A stretch of 64,000 nt of DNA from Daucus carota subsp. sativus (lineage: Eukaryota > Streptophyta > Magnoliopsida > Apiales > Apiaceae). Shown in pieces: positions 19,285-29,492 of the stretch. Below the pieces are notes generated by a model. It was not told where the DNA came from. It saw only the letters and a list, made by a program, of their open reading frames with translations, and did no database searches. The stretch is from the NCBI RefSeq assembly GCF_001625215.2, contig NC_030389.2:1028930-1092929 (forward strand), in the 5' to 3' direction. Numbering within the stretch: the stretch's first letter is position 1; each line of letters starts with the position of its first letter. Both the position numbers and the translations under genes were made by a program.

Positions 19285-21560
19285 CTAAATCACAACAAAC
19301 AAATATCAAATACATAAAACTAAAATTATTGTTTGAGATTCAAATTTGAACCGAGATGGAGGATATAACTATATAAGAGGCAATAAGAGTAAGAAATGGG
19401 ATGAATTCAAATGGTTTCCCTGTGCTCTAGGAATAAGCTTTGAATTTGAATTTGAATTTCAAATTCATGGTCAAACAGAGACCTAGCTGCCAAGAAGCAC
19501 AGTAGAGGAAAGAAAAGAGTGCTCTAGTGAAATTTGCAGCTATTGTATTTTTGTTCTGTTGCCAAATGAAGTCATAGCAAAACAGGTTGATGAGTAAGAC
19601 AGGGAGAAAGGGGGTAGACAGTGTCACGTGATCAATACATCTGTCCAAAGCAAAGTCCACTGCAGGTAAGAATGGAAAGTTAGCATGGGTTGCAAAGTGG
19701 TGAGGTGGAAAGTTTACACAATAGTAGAAATTTGGATGGCATTTTCTGTAATTAAGTATGAAGAATTGGGGTAGGAGGTGTAAAAAGCCATTGAAATAGG
19801 ATTCAGGATTTATGATTTAAGTGATACTACAATTTGTTTATATCTTCTCCACGTTATGTGTTAAAAGTTTTATTGTCTAATATTTCATTTTAATGCAACG
19901 GCTTACTTAAAATTAAAAAAAAACTCTTTAAATGAATGTGTATTCTCCGCTTCTTCCATCATCTTACCATATTTTGGAACATATTCAAAACAAATTCAAT
20001 TTATAATAATTAAAAAAAGGAAAATTTTAAATTATAAATTGATAGAATTGTTTTGAAGAGATCGAGGAATCTGATGTAAGATGAAAAAAGAGAGTTAATC
20101 ACCTAAAACCATGATGGTACTAATTCTGAGAATGTGTTCAATTTGTAAATACTCTATATTGATAGATTTTTTTTGGTTTTTTTGCCAGAGACTCTATATA
20201 ATAGTTAATTATAATTTTAAATTTATATTTTAAATAACTAATAATATAACATGAGAGAGCAAAGAAAGTGAGTCACTATTTTAGAAAACAAGACAAAATT
20301 ATTATTTAATATTCCTCCTATATATAATTTGAATAATTCTAATGATTGGTCGTCACACTAATTTGTTGGGCCAAATAGTTTTAAAATTTTAATATCCTTA
20401 ACAATCTCACAATAACTCACTAGGTCAAAAAGTTAAAAACTCAATATTTTTAAGAATCTAACCATTTAAAAACATGCATGAGAAAAATACACCCTTGGAC
20501 CTTTATACATATTACACCTAATTCATGATCTTAAATAAAACTTAAAATAGAAATATCATAGGAATTGTTTTTAAAATTAGAATGGAAAACATACAATCAA
20601 AAAATTTAGTTATGTTATAATATAATTCAAAAATATTATTGATTTTTTTTAATATTATTGAAATAGATAATCAAATTATATTATAAAACCCGTCAAACAT
20701 TATATAATTTTAAGAAAGTGACTTTTAAATTGGCATCACAATCATATTAATTGTCATAGGGTAACATAGTTAAAAATCCGTTATTCTCGATTGTTCACCT
20801 CAAAAGAAGATCCAACATTAGGGATAAAACATCACGTATATATTTTTTTCCTTATACAATTAAATAATATTACAAAAATTTATTTGAGCTTTTAAAGGGG
20901 ATGAAAATTTTTTTATGACCTAGGCGCACGTCCCAATTGAATTGATTAAAGGTCAATGTGTCGATCTTTTATATTTGAGAATCACATTGGATACGGGCTA
21001 TGTCGTGGGCTAATCACCGAGCTTAGCACATATTATCGGTTTCCAATTCAATAAAATAGAATCTTTCTTATTTATATCATATTGTGTTGATTAACCTTTT
21101 ATCATATCATGTGTTTTGACTTACAATGCCATATTTTATACAATGTCATTTATTTATTTGTTGGTTTGGATTATACATACTTGTTGGACTTTATGCTCAA
21201 TCCTCTAACTCTGTTTTACAGTTAAAGCTGAAAATAGTGTGACTATTCAAAACAGCCCGTGAGACTACCAGTTGTTCAGGACATGACTATAGGCTCCGCT
21301 TTATGCAGATAGACTTGAGAGCATATAGTAGGATACATTGAGTTGTGAGCATATAGTAGGATACATTGAGTTGTGGGTTTTGTTCTGTTGGAGTTATATG
21401 GATCTTTTGGAGTTTGGAAGTTGTATTGTTGGCTCATTTGATTTTGTAGATGTAGATTCATACTCTAACCTGTGGCGATCTTGGGTGGGACTTTTTTGGG
21501 TTTAGATGACCGTTGTAGTTGGAATATCTTAGTAGTTTATTAATTTAATACTTAATTCTG

Positions 21561-21565
<5 letters not shown>
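19285..21565. other. Intergenic AT-rich DNA
   Basis: No gene is recognised. At 19,437-19,463 there is a short run of GAATTT repeats. Bases 21,310-21,375 hold a 32-base direct repeat (GAGCATATAGTAGGATACAT unit, twice). Confidence 0.35.

Positions 21566-21624
<59 letters not shown>
21566..21624. repeat. (TA)n microsatellite
   Basis: An uninterrupted run of alternating T and A, about 59 bases long. Confidence 0.95.
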
Positions 21625-21627
<3 letters not shown>

Positions 21628-21659
21628 CTAAATGCAGTTTATATATTAGTAGTTTTGCA

Positions 21660-24120
21660 TATTAGAGTATTCAGTTTAATAGTGTGGGTCCGTCACATTT
21701 AATTTATGAAAAAACTCTATAAAATTCATATCATGTCTTAAAATTCAAATAAATAAGGATTTCATATTGAAATTATTAGTCAAATCCATATCAATATAAA
21801 ATTTAAGTCAAGCCATATCATTTATAAGATTGTGATAAAGAAGAGTAAGGTGGTGATAATACTGGTATGACAAACTCAAAATATCCCGATAATGATGTTA
21901 ATGCCAATTATTATTATACTATTATGAAATTTTCAAGATCCTAATAACAACTATTATTATACTATTATGAAAAGAATTCCATGATGTCAGAATTTTATAA
22001 TGTAATTGCCAACAAAATCATTAGTTTTAGTATTTGAAACTCAAATAATTTAATTTATGAAACAACTTTATGAAATTTCATTCATGTTTTAGAATTTAAA
22101 TAAATAAGTCCATATTAATACAAAATTTAATTTAAACCCTGTCCTTCAAAAGATTTTGATAAAGATGAAGAAAGGCTGATAACACTGTCATGACAAACAC
22201 AAAATTCATCGATAATGATGTCACTGACACTACCTCCATTAAAACAATTCCCTATAGTAGAAAATTGAAACACATGATATTGTTGAAATTTTTTGATAAC
22301 AAATTAGTTCTAGATTAAAGTTATTCAACTTAAAAAAAACTCTGTTAGACTTCTATGTTATTATGTAAAATAATTATTGAGATAGCCACCACTACTAGAC
22401 TTAACTTTAACTAGCGTTACACATAAAATGTACCTATTAGACTTCTAAAATAATTATAAATTGAAATATTTAAATTTTACCAAAAATTAAAGATCCTAAT
22501 AATAATTATTATTATATTATTATGAAAATAATTTCATGATGTCAGAAGTTTGTAATTTTTGAAACAGCTCTATGAAATTTCAATCATGTTTGGAATTCAA
22601 ATAAATAAGGAGTTCATATTTAAATTATTAGCCAAATATATATTAATACAAAATTTAATTCAAGTCATGTCCTTGACAAGTAGGGGTTCCCATAATTTCT
22701 CCAAACCGATTAAACTGACCCAACCCATCCTTATTTTTAACTGACCCAATCCGATATTATTAAACCGAACTTCAAATGGGTTAAATATAAAAAAATTGAA
22801 TTAAATGGGTTGGGTTAGGGTTTTAATAATATTAACCCCATTCCAACCCAATGTATATTACGCACTAATGAGTCATACAACTAGTCCGCTGATTACTAAA
22901 AAGTTAAGAATTTTTTTATATTAATATGTTACATACTGAAATTATGAATTATAATTAATATAATGACGTTCTATCATGTGTAACGTAGTTTAGATTGTAG
23001 TGTATTATGATGTCAATATGCTGTGATCACTTGTATAATTGCATAGTAGATTAAGTTGCACGTGATTTTGATTCTTCACCTCCTATGTTATTTTATAACT
23101 GATCAACAAATACAAATATATGTTACACTAACGGGGGTGTATTCGATTGAGATTTTAATGGATTGGTTTTAGTCTATGGATTTTAATAGATTGTATGGGA
23201 TTTTGATTTTGTGCGGATTCTTGATAAAATGTCGCAGAGTTGATAGGATTTAGGTACAATGCTTCAAAATCCAATTGATTTTGGTGGGATTTCAAAAAAC
23301 TTAAAATACACTGAAGAATGTCACAAAATCCATCATTTTATGAAATGGAAAAAAATCCATCAGCATTTGAATAACATCATATTTTAATGGATTTTAAACA
23401 ATCCCAATCGAATACCATCAGATTTTAAAGCATAATTTAAAATCCCAATTGAATACCACCAGATTTTGTAGCATAATTTAAAATCCCAATTGAATATCTC
23501 AAGATTTTAATAGATTTCAAACAATCCCAATCGAATACCCTCGGATTTCATGAATGTAAAAAAATGCTTTAAAATCTCAATCCAATACACCCCTCTAAAT
23601 TCTAATTTATAATTAACCCAACCAACTCGATCAAGCCGAACCACCCCAACCTGAATTTAATAAGGTTTATAATGGGTTAAAATTTTATAAAACCGACCAA
23701 ATTGTAATTTACTTGTAACCCGCTCAAACCAACCTGCGGGCACCACTATTAACAAGATTGCGGGCGAAGGAGGAGGTAATGATCACACTGTCGTACTAAA
23801 CGCAAAATCCCCGGTAACAATATTGTAATTGTTGATACTATCATTAATTAGAATAATTGTTAATGTTGCGGCATACTCTAAAACGCAAAATACAAAATAT
23901 TGTTAAAAAAATTGATAACAAGTTGGTTTTAAATTAAAATATATAACTTATAAGCTACGTTAGATTTCTATATTAATTTTTTAGTTGTCAAGACAACCAC
24001 CAAGACTAGATTTACAAGAATTCTAACTAGCGTTATACATTAAATTTACTTATAAAATATCTAAGACAATTAATAAATTAAAATATTCAAATTTTACCAA
24101 AAATTAAAGACCTCACATGA
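21660..24120 (+). repeat. Helitron-related repeat blocks, opposite orientation to the copy B Helitron
   Basis: Blocks at about 21,700-22,020, 22,040-22,260, 22,550-22,680 and 23,750-23,850 repeat the same order of landmarks: GAAACAACTTTATGAAATTT, CAAATAAATAAG, AAGATTNTGATAAAGA and GATAACACTG. Reverse-complemented, these landmarks match the interior of the Helitron at 7362-9147. They are diverged members of that repeat family on the other strand, broken by later insertions. No element ends were identified. Confidence 0.5.
23133..23593. mobile_element. Foldback MITE
   Basis: The element begins GGGGGTGTATTCGATTGAGA and ends with the near-perfect inverse (TCTCAATCCAATACACCCC). Its interior consists of short units around AATCCCAAT(C/T)GAATACC and ATTTTAATGGATT in both orientations. 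CTAA lies just outside each end, but not directly adjacent, so superfamily and target duplication are uncertain. Confidence 0.65.
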
Positions 24121-24322
24121 CATTTGCATAATTTTTTCTCTTTAGAAATCATAAATAATGTAATGACGATTTTACGAAAACAAAGCACATCATTATAAAA
24201 TAAATTCAAAACATAATATATATTTGAGAATAATCTTTTAGAATTTTTTTTTTAAATAGGCCAAATATTAGCATATAAAAGGGTTTTGTATCTAAACACA
24301 ATAACAGGGTACTATATAAGTA

Positions 24323-25258
24323 CTAGCTTATATCCCGTGCAAGGCACGGGAGCTTTTTAATTATTTATAAACTTTTTAAATATATTTTAAATGGTGTGAA
24401 AAAATTTAATTTATAAATAATAAATTAAAATTGTATGTATCATGCCAAAGTATCAAATTCTTTCTATCAAATTTTAAATTATTTTAAGTAAAATATGTGA
24501 CGCCAACTCCTATTAGATTATATTTATAAATGTATTTTATATTAGAATTATTATAATGTGATTTAAATATTTTTCAAAAATTTTTTATGGTTCGAGATTA
24601 AAATTGATAAACATGATTTGTTTCGAATTAAGAAGATGAATCATAAACATGCAATAAGATGGTAGAATTTGTTTTGGATTAAGAAAAAGTTTTTGTATTC
24701 GTTCCTCACATAAATCGGGCTTATTATTATTAAAATATATTAGATAAAAATAATTTTGTGACGGTGTGATTTATATGATTCTAAAAATAAAACTGGTAGA
24801 AAATATTTATTTTGAATTAAAAAAATCATAAACACGCGAAGGAATTATAAACATGCAGGTGGATTGGATATGAGTTGTTTTATGGAACAGAAGTTAATTT
24901 TGTTCTAATCTAACGGTGCTTATTTGTTCAATATACGATTCGATGGATAAAAATAATTTTGTGGTGGTGCGATTTATACGATTCTACAATTAAAATTGGT
25001 AGGAAAAATTTATTTTGGATTAAAAAAAACCAAAAACACGTGAAAGACTGAATTTGTTTTGGATTCAGAAAAGGAATGATAAACATGCAAGTAAATATCA
25101 GTTTCCTTATAAAACAAAATTTAATTTTGTTCCAATCTAACGGTTCTTATTTGTTCAATATTCGATCTAACGGATGATAAGCTTTTGGACCATAGGACCA
25201 TGCGACCAAATTATCTCCCTTACACTTATTATATATAAAGTATATAATGTTGGGAGGA
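24323..25258 (-). mobile_element. Non-autonomous Helitron upstream of PPR copy C
   Basis: The 3' end on the minus strand is clear: a hairpin with 8-base arms (24,333-24,340 and 24,344-24,351, loop AAG), then five to six bases, then CTAG (24,323-24,326), with host A at 24,322. The 5' end is inferred at 25,258, where the minus strand reads TCCTCCCAACATTATATAC, with host T25,259 completing the A/T target. The 936-base interior holds two diverged copies of a block containing ATAAAAATAATTTTGTG and CTAACGG. No coding sequence is present. The 5' end lies 186 bases before the copy C start codon. Confidence 0.7.
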
Positions 25259-25443
25259 TAGTAATGTAATAAAAAAAATATTACAACGAATAATAATTAA
25301 AAAAAAAATCATTTATGTGATTCTCTTCGGAAAGACGACTATAGCAGCAACACACAGACAGCAGACACAGTGATTTAGCTACTCTCAAGTCGAGGTGATT
25401 TTAGTGCAATTTCTTGATATTTCTGCGCATTGAATTTGTAGCC

Positions 25444-27324
25444 ATGTCTTCCGTTTTGTTGAAGAGAGGAGCTCAAACACTAACTCCATTTCATGCTCTC
25501 ACTTCATTCACGCTAATGCCTCAAAGTGTAAGCCCTTGTTCTCTTTTACTACATTCTCATTTTCTTCCTTTCTCTACTAAACCTAACCCTAATTCACAAC
25601 CCAAACCCCCCTTTATTCCTTCTCCATCCACCACTCATCCCGAACTACAACAATTACTCTATCATAAATCTAAAGTTGGTTTTGATAATCTCCACGATGC
25701 TCTTCTTGTGTTCGACAAAATGCTTCAAATAAAACCTCTGCTTCCTGTTATTAAGTTCAACCAACTGTTAACTGCCCTTGTTCGGACGAAAGAATACTCT
25801 GTTGCCATTTCCATGTTTAGAGAATTCCGTCTTTTAAGCATTCCTGTTGATATTGTTACCTTTAATACTGCCATTCATTCCACTTGTCACTTGAGTACTC
25901 TTGATTATGCCTTTTCCTTGCTTGCTGGAATCATCAAGAGTGGTTGGGTGCCCGATGTCGTGACCTACAACACTCTCATCAAGGGCCTTCTATCTCACGA
26001 CAGGCCTTTGGAGGCCGAGCATTTGTTTAAGAAGCTTATAATATACAAAGAAATTCAGCCCAATGTAGTTACGTATAGCACCATCATTGATGGTCTCTGC
26101 AAAACTTCAAATACCTCCATGGCTCTCAAGTTGTTAAGAAAGATGGAGAAGTTAGGTTGTAAACCCGATGCGATAACTTATACCTCGATTATTGATTCTC
26201 TGTGCAAAGAAAGACGAGTTGATCATGCATTGGATCTTGTGTCTGTAATGAGCGTTAAAGGCATTCCACCAAATGTTATAACCTATAACACATTACTTCA
26301 AGGTCTTTGCAGCTCCAGCCGATGGGAGGACGTTGAGCCTTTGTTAAGTGAGATGGGTGCTCAGAAGATCCCTCCTGATTTGCATACCTATAATATATTG
26401 GTCGATGCACACTGCAAAGAAGGGAGGACAATAGATGCTCAAGATGTTATTGAAATTATGATCAAGAAAAGTGTACCTCCTGATGTAATCACCTACAACA
26501 CACTAATGGATGGGTTTTGTTTAACAGGCAAAACGGACAGGGCATTAGAGGTGCTGAATACCATGAGGAATAATGGTATAGCTCCAAATTGTTATAGCTT
26601 TAACATTCTGATAAATGGCTATTGTAAGAGGCAGGAACTAGACAAAGCCATCAATCTCCTCAGACAAATGCCTGTTGAAGGTATAAAAGCCGATGTTCAA
26701 ACCTACAGCACCATCGTACATGGTCTCTTTCAGATGGGTAGACATAATGATGTGCACAACCTTCTCCATGAAATGCTAAAAAAAGGTAATAAACCAGATA
26801 TCGTAACATGTCGAATTCTGTTGGATGGCCTTTGCAAGAACCGATACATGGATGAAGCAATTTCCTTCTTTCGAATGATGGAATGTAAAGGTATAGCTCA
26901 TGATATTCAAATACATACTATCCTCATCGATGGTCTCTGCAAGAACAGAAAACTTGATGAGGCCAGAAATATTTTTGATAAGCTTGCTTCAAGAGGTTTG
27001 CAACCCAATGTGAAGACATACACTACAATGATTCAAGGATTTTGTCAAGAAGGGTTGTTTGAGGAAGCAAAGATATTACTTTCTGAAATGGAAACTAGCG
27101 GTTGTTTGCCTAATGATGTGACTTACAACACGATCATCCGTGGAAGCCTTTTGAATAAAAGATATGAAGAAGCAGTTGTGCTGATTGAGAACATGCGAGC
27201 TCACAATTACAAAGCGGATGCATCTACCACATCCATGGTAGTAGAGCTATTTCCTAAAGAACAGGAAGAACAGGACCCCGCCGTTCTTGCTTTCTGCAAA
27301 TGGTTTTTGCAACAGGTACTTTAA
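25444..27324 (+). CDS. P-class PPR protein, Rf-like, copy C
   Basis: This is an intronless gene of 626 codons. An in-frame ATG exists ten codons upstream (25,414), but the ATG at 25,444 aligns with the starts of A and B (MSSVLLKRGAQTL against MSAIFLRRGAQRL), so I use it. The targeting leader has 23 residues (around LTSFTLMPQSVSPCSLLLHS) that A and B lack. Fourteen PPR motifs lie at 102-592, with pairs 5/35 of ND, ND, NN, SD, TN, ND, ND, NN, ND, SD, RD, TN, TN, ND. These differ from both A and B, chiefly in motifs 3, 4, 5, 10 and 12. The last 110 codons and over 1.3 kb of 3' flank are almost identical to copy A. An organelle RNA-binding, Rf-like role is inferred from family and clustering. Confidence 0.93.
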   Translation: MSSVLLKRGAQTLTPFHALTSFTLMPQSVSPCSLLLHSHFLPFSTKPNPNSQPKPPFIPSPSTTHPELQQLLYHKSKVGFDNLHDALLVFDKMLQIKPLLPVIKFNQLLTALVRTKEYSVAISMFREFRLLSIPVDIVTFNTAIHSTCHLSTLDYAFSLLAGIIKSGWVPDVVTYNTLIKGLLSHDRPLEAEHLFKKLIIYKEIQPNVVTYSTIIDGLCKTSNTSMALKLLRKMEKLGCKPDAITYTSIIDSLCKERRVDHALDLVSVMSVKGIPPNVITYNTLLQGLCSSSRWEDVEPLLSEMGAQKIPPDLHTYNILVDAHCKEGRTIDAQDVIEIMIKKSVPPDVITYNTLMDGFCLTGKTDRALEVLNTMRNNGIAPNCYSFNILINGYCKRQELDKAINLLRQMPVEGIKADVQTYSTIVHGLFQMGRHNDVHNLLHEMLKKGNKPDIVTCRILLDGLCKNRYMDEAISFFRMMECKGIAHDIQIHTILIDGLCKNRKLDEARNIFDKLASRGLQPNVKTYTTMIQGFCQEGLFEEAKILLSEMETSGCLPNDVTYNTIIRGSLLNKRYEEAVVLIENMRAHNYKADASTTSMVVELFPKEQEEQDPAVLAFCKWFLQQVL

Positions 27325-28721
27325 TTTATGGTTCATTGTTATTTATTGTCATCTCCTAACTTATTTAAGTTATCTGCTATAGTAATATGTTTTGCTGAGT
27401 AAAGAATTATATCTATTAGCAACTTAAGAGATACCATCAGTTTGTTTAGAGGTAATAGACAGTGGATTAGAGACTGTAATGCTATCTCTTCTATATAAGG
27501 ACAGTCTATGTTCAAGTTGTCATTCCGAATTGAAAGCTAGCATAGCGACGCTTCCCATAATACGGAAAAATAAATCAGCATTTAAAAATAATAAAAGAAG
27601 CCTCTGTACTACCTCTATAATGCATATATCAGATAACTTTATTCCAGATATACCCTTCACCACGCATATTCAGGCTTTCACAAACAAGCTCATTTCTCTT
27701 TCTCTACTAATTAAAATAACAAAAACTCTTAAAATGAATGTATAATCCCTACTTTTTTCCTTACACTTCCTTTTTGTCTCCCCCCTTCCGCGTGCTAGCT
27801 TTTCCCTGCTATTTAACTCCATTATGCTAAGTTGGCTCTTGGAGATGCACTAATATAGAGAACAAAGCAGAGATTGGTAAAAATTTACCTTTTGTGGTCT
27901 AGTGGATTACACAAAATAACAAGTTGGAACAGAAAATGAAGTATGAATGTTGTTTGTGGAATCACAAGGAGCTTACAGATTATGAGTTATGACATGTTGC
28001 TGAAATTTTCATGCGTTGAATTGTACTGTATATGTTATAGAACACTAGGAACCGAGAGTCTGTGTCGATTCTCCAGAGATTTGAGTTACGGAGTGTTCGC
28101 AAGAATATTAGTTTTCTGTGGTTTATGCTTTTCTCATGTTCTCCTTGTTTCATCCATGTGGGTTTGGCAGAGACAAAACAATGATATTAGGCTATTCGGC
28201 TTGGAAAGAAAGCTGGTTTTTTTAAATAATCTTGTATTTCTCTGGTTCTAATAATTAATGTGGAAAATAAGTTTCAGTTTGTTAGGTGAAACTTTTATTG
28301 GTTGCGCAATATATTCTTTCTAATCTGTATAGTCCCTTGTATGTTTATGCTTCCCGTTTGATATTGTGCAGAAAAATGATCACGTTGACAGCTCGAGCAC
28401 ATTCTGGATTTGAGAAGATCAGTCAAATAGATCTGAAGGTCTCTACATCAGATGCTGGGTAACTAAAGTGCATCCCCTAGGCCCTCATTTATTTATGCTT
28501 CCTGTTTGATATTGAGGACTTCTTATTAGAAGTGCAGAAAAGTGATAAAAAAAAAGTATGAATTCATTGTCTTTACTCCTTTGCCAGTAATCTTTATAAG
28601 TTATAGGTCATAGACCTAACTCTATGTACTCACAGATCTCATCAAGTGGCCCCTTGAATCCCACATCAAGAACATATAGTAAACAACACGAGCTTTAACT
28701 GAATCCGATATGCGATGCCAT
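27325..28721. other. 3' flank of PPR copy C, near-identical to copy A flank
   Basis: Non-coding DNA matching 3143-4538 behind copy A with only scattered single-base differences. It ends at the target site GATGCCAT (28,714-28,721) of the hAT-like insertion. Short open frames are identical to those behind copy A only because the DNA is nearly identical. Confidence 0.6.
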
Positions 28722-29256
28722 CAAGCTTATTACGGCGCCAAGTCGAGCCTCGGCGCCCGGATACCTTGGAATCGACTAGTCGACAAGTCGCCCGACTAGT
28801 CGTAAGAAGTCGACAAGTCATTCTTATACATATTTTTACTAGATTTAATATATAAAATATAGTTGAACACACATCAGTGTATAGTTTGAATCAAAAGTAA
28901 AAGATAATAAGCAACAGTGAGATGTATACGACGTAGCAAATTGTTAGTTCACATATAAATTGAAGCCCCAAAATAGTGATAGGAAAGAAATAATAATGTG
29001 AAGTTAAAATGATACAAAGATTAGGGATATACTTATATGTTGAAAATGATACAAATATTACATAGCCTGAAGCCAAAAAGTAGTGACAGGGAGGAAATAA
29101 TAATGTGAAGTTGAAATGATACAAAGATTAGGAAGACATTGATATGTTGAAAATAAGTCGCCAGACTAAATAAGTCGTTGCTTGACTTTTTCTATAAAAC
29201 GACTTGTCGACTAGTCGTCGACTAGTCGACGACTAGTCGTCGACTTGATAACAATG
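28722..29256. mobile_element. hAT-like non-autonomous transposon
   Basis: An 8-base target duplication, GATGCCAT (28,714-28,721 and 29,257-29,264), flanks 535 bases that are absent from the paralogous site behind copy A (4531-4538). The ends are CAAGCTTATTA and, inverted, CATTGTTATCA, and both subterminal zones are packed with GACTAGTCG palindromes. The interior holds a direct duplication (units from about 28,964 and about 29,073, around AATAATGTGAAGTT). There is no transposase. The 8-base duplication and CA/TG ends fit hAT. Confidence 0.8.
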
Positions 29257-29384
29257 GATGCCATACTTAATTTGTATAGAGATACATGAGCTCCATGTAA
29301 CATATATATTATGTTGCATGCTTAAAATATTTACTCTTTTACCTAATTTGCAGTAAAGAAACACTTATTGAAAACATGTGAACT

Positions 29385-29492
29385 CACGATTTCTCAGCGG
29401 ATGCATCCACAACGTCCATGGTACTATACCTTTTTTTAACAGAAGAAGAAGATTCATCTATTTTTGCTTTCCTTGAATGGTTGTTGCAATAG
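29385..29492 (+). pseudogene. Orphan PPR C-terminal tail (after copy C)
   Basis: The partner of the remnant at 4658-4765: it encodes HDFSADASTTSMVLYLF to FAFLEWLLQ and a TAG stop, with the same missing upstream motifs. The frame is open in both copies. Confidence 0.7.
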
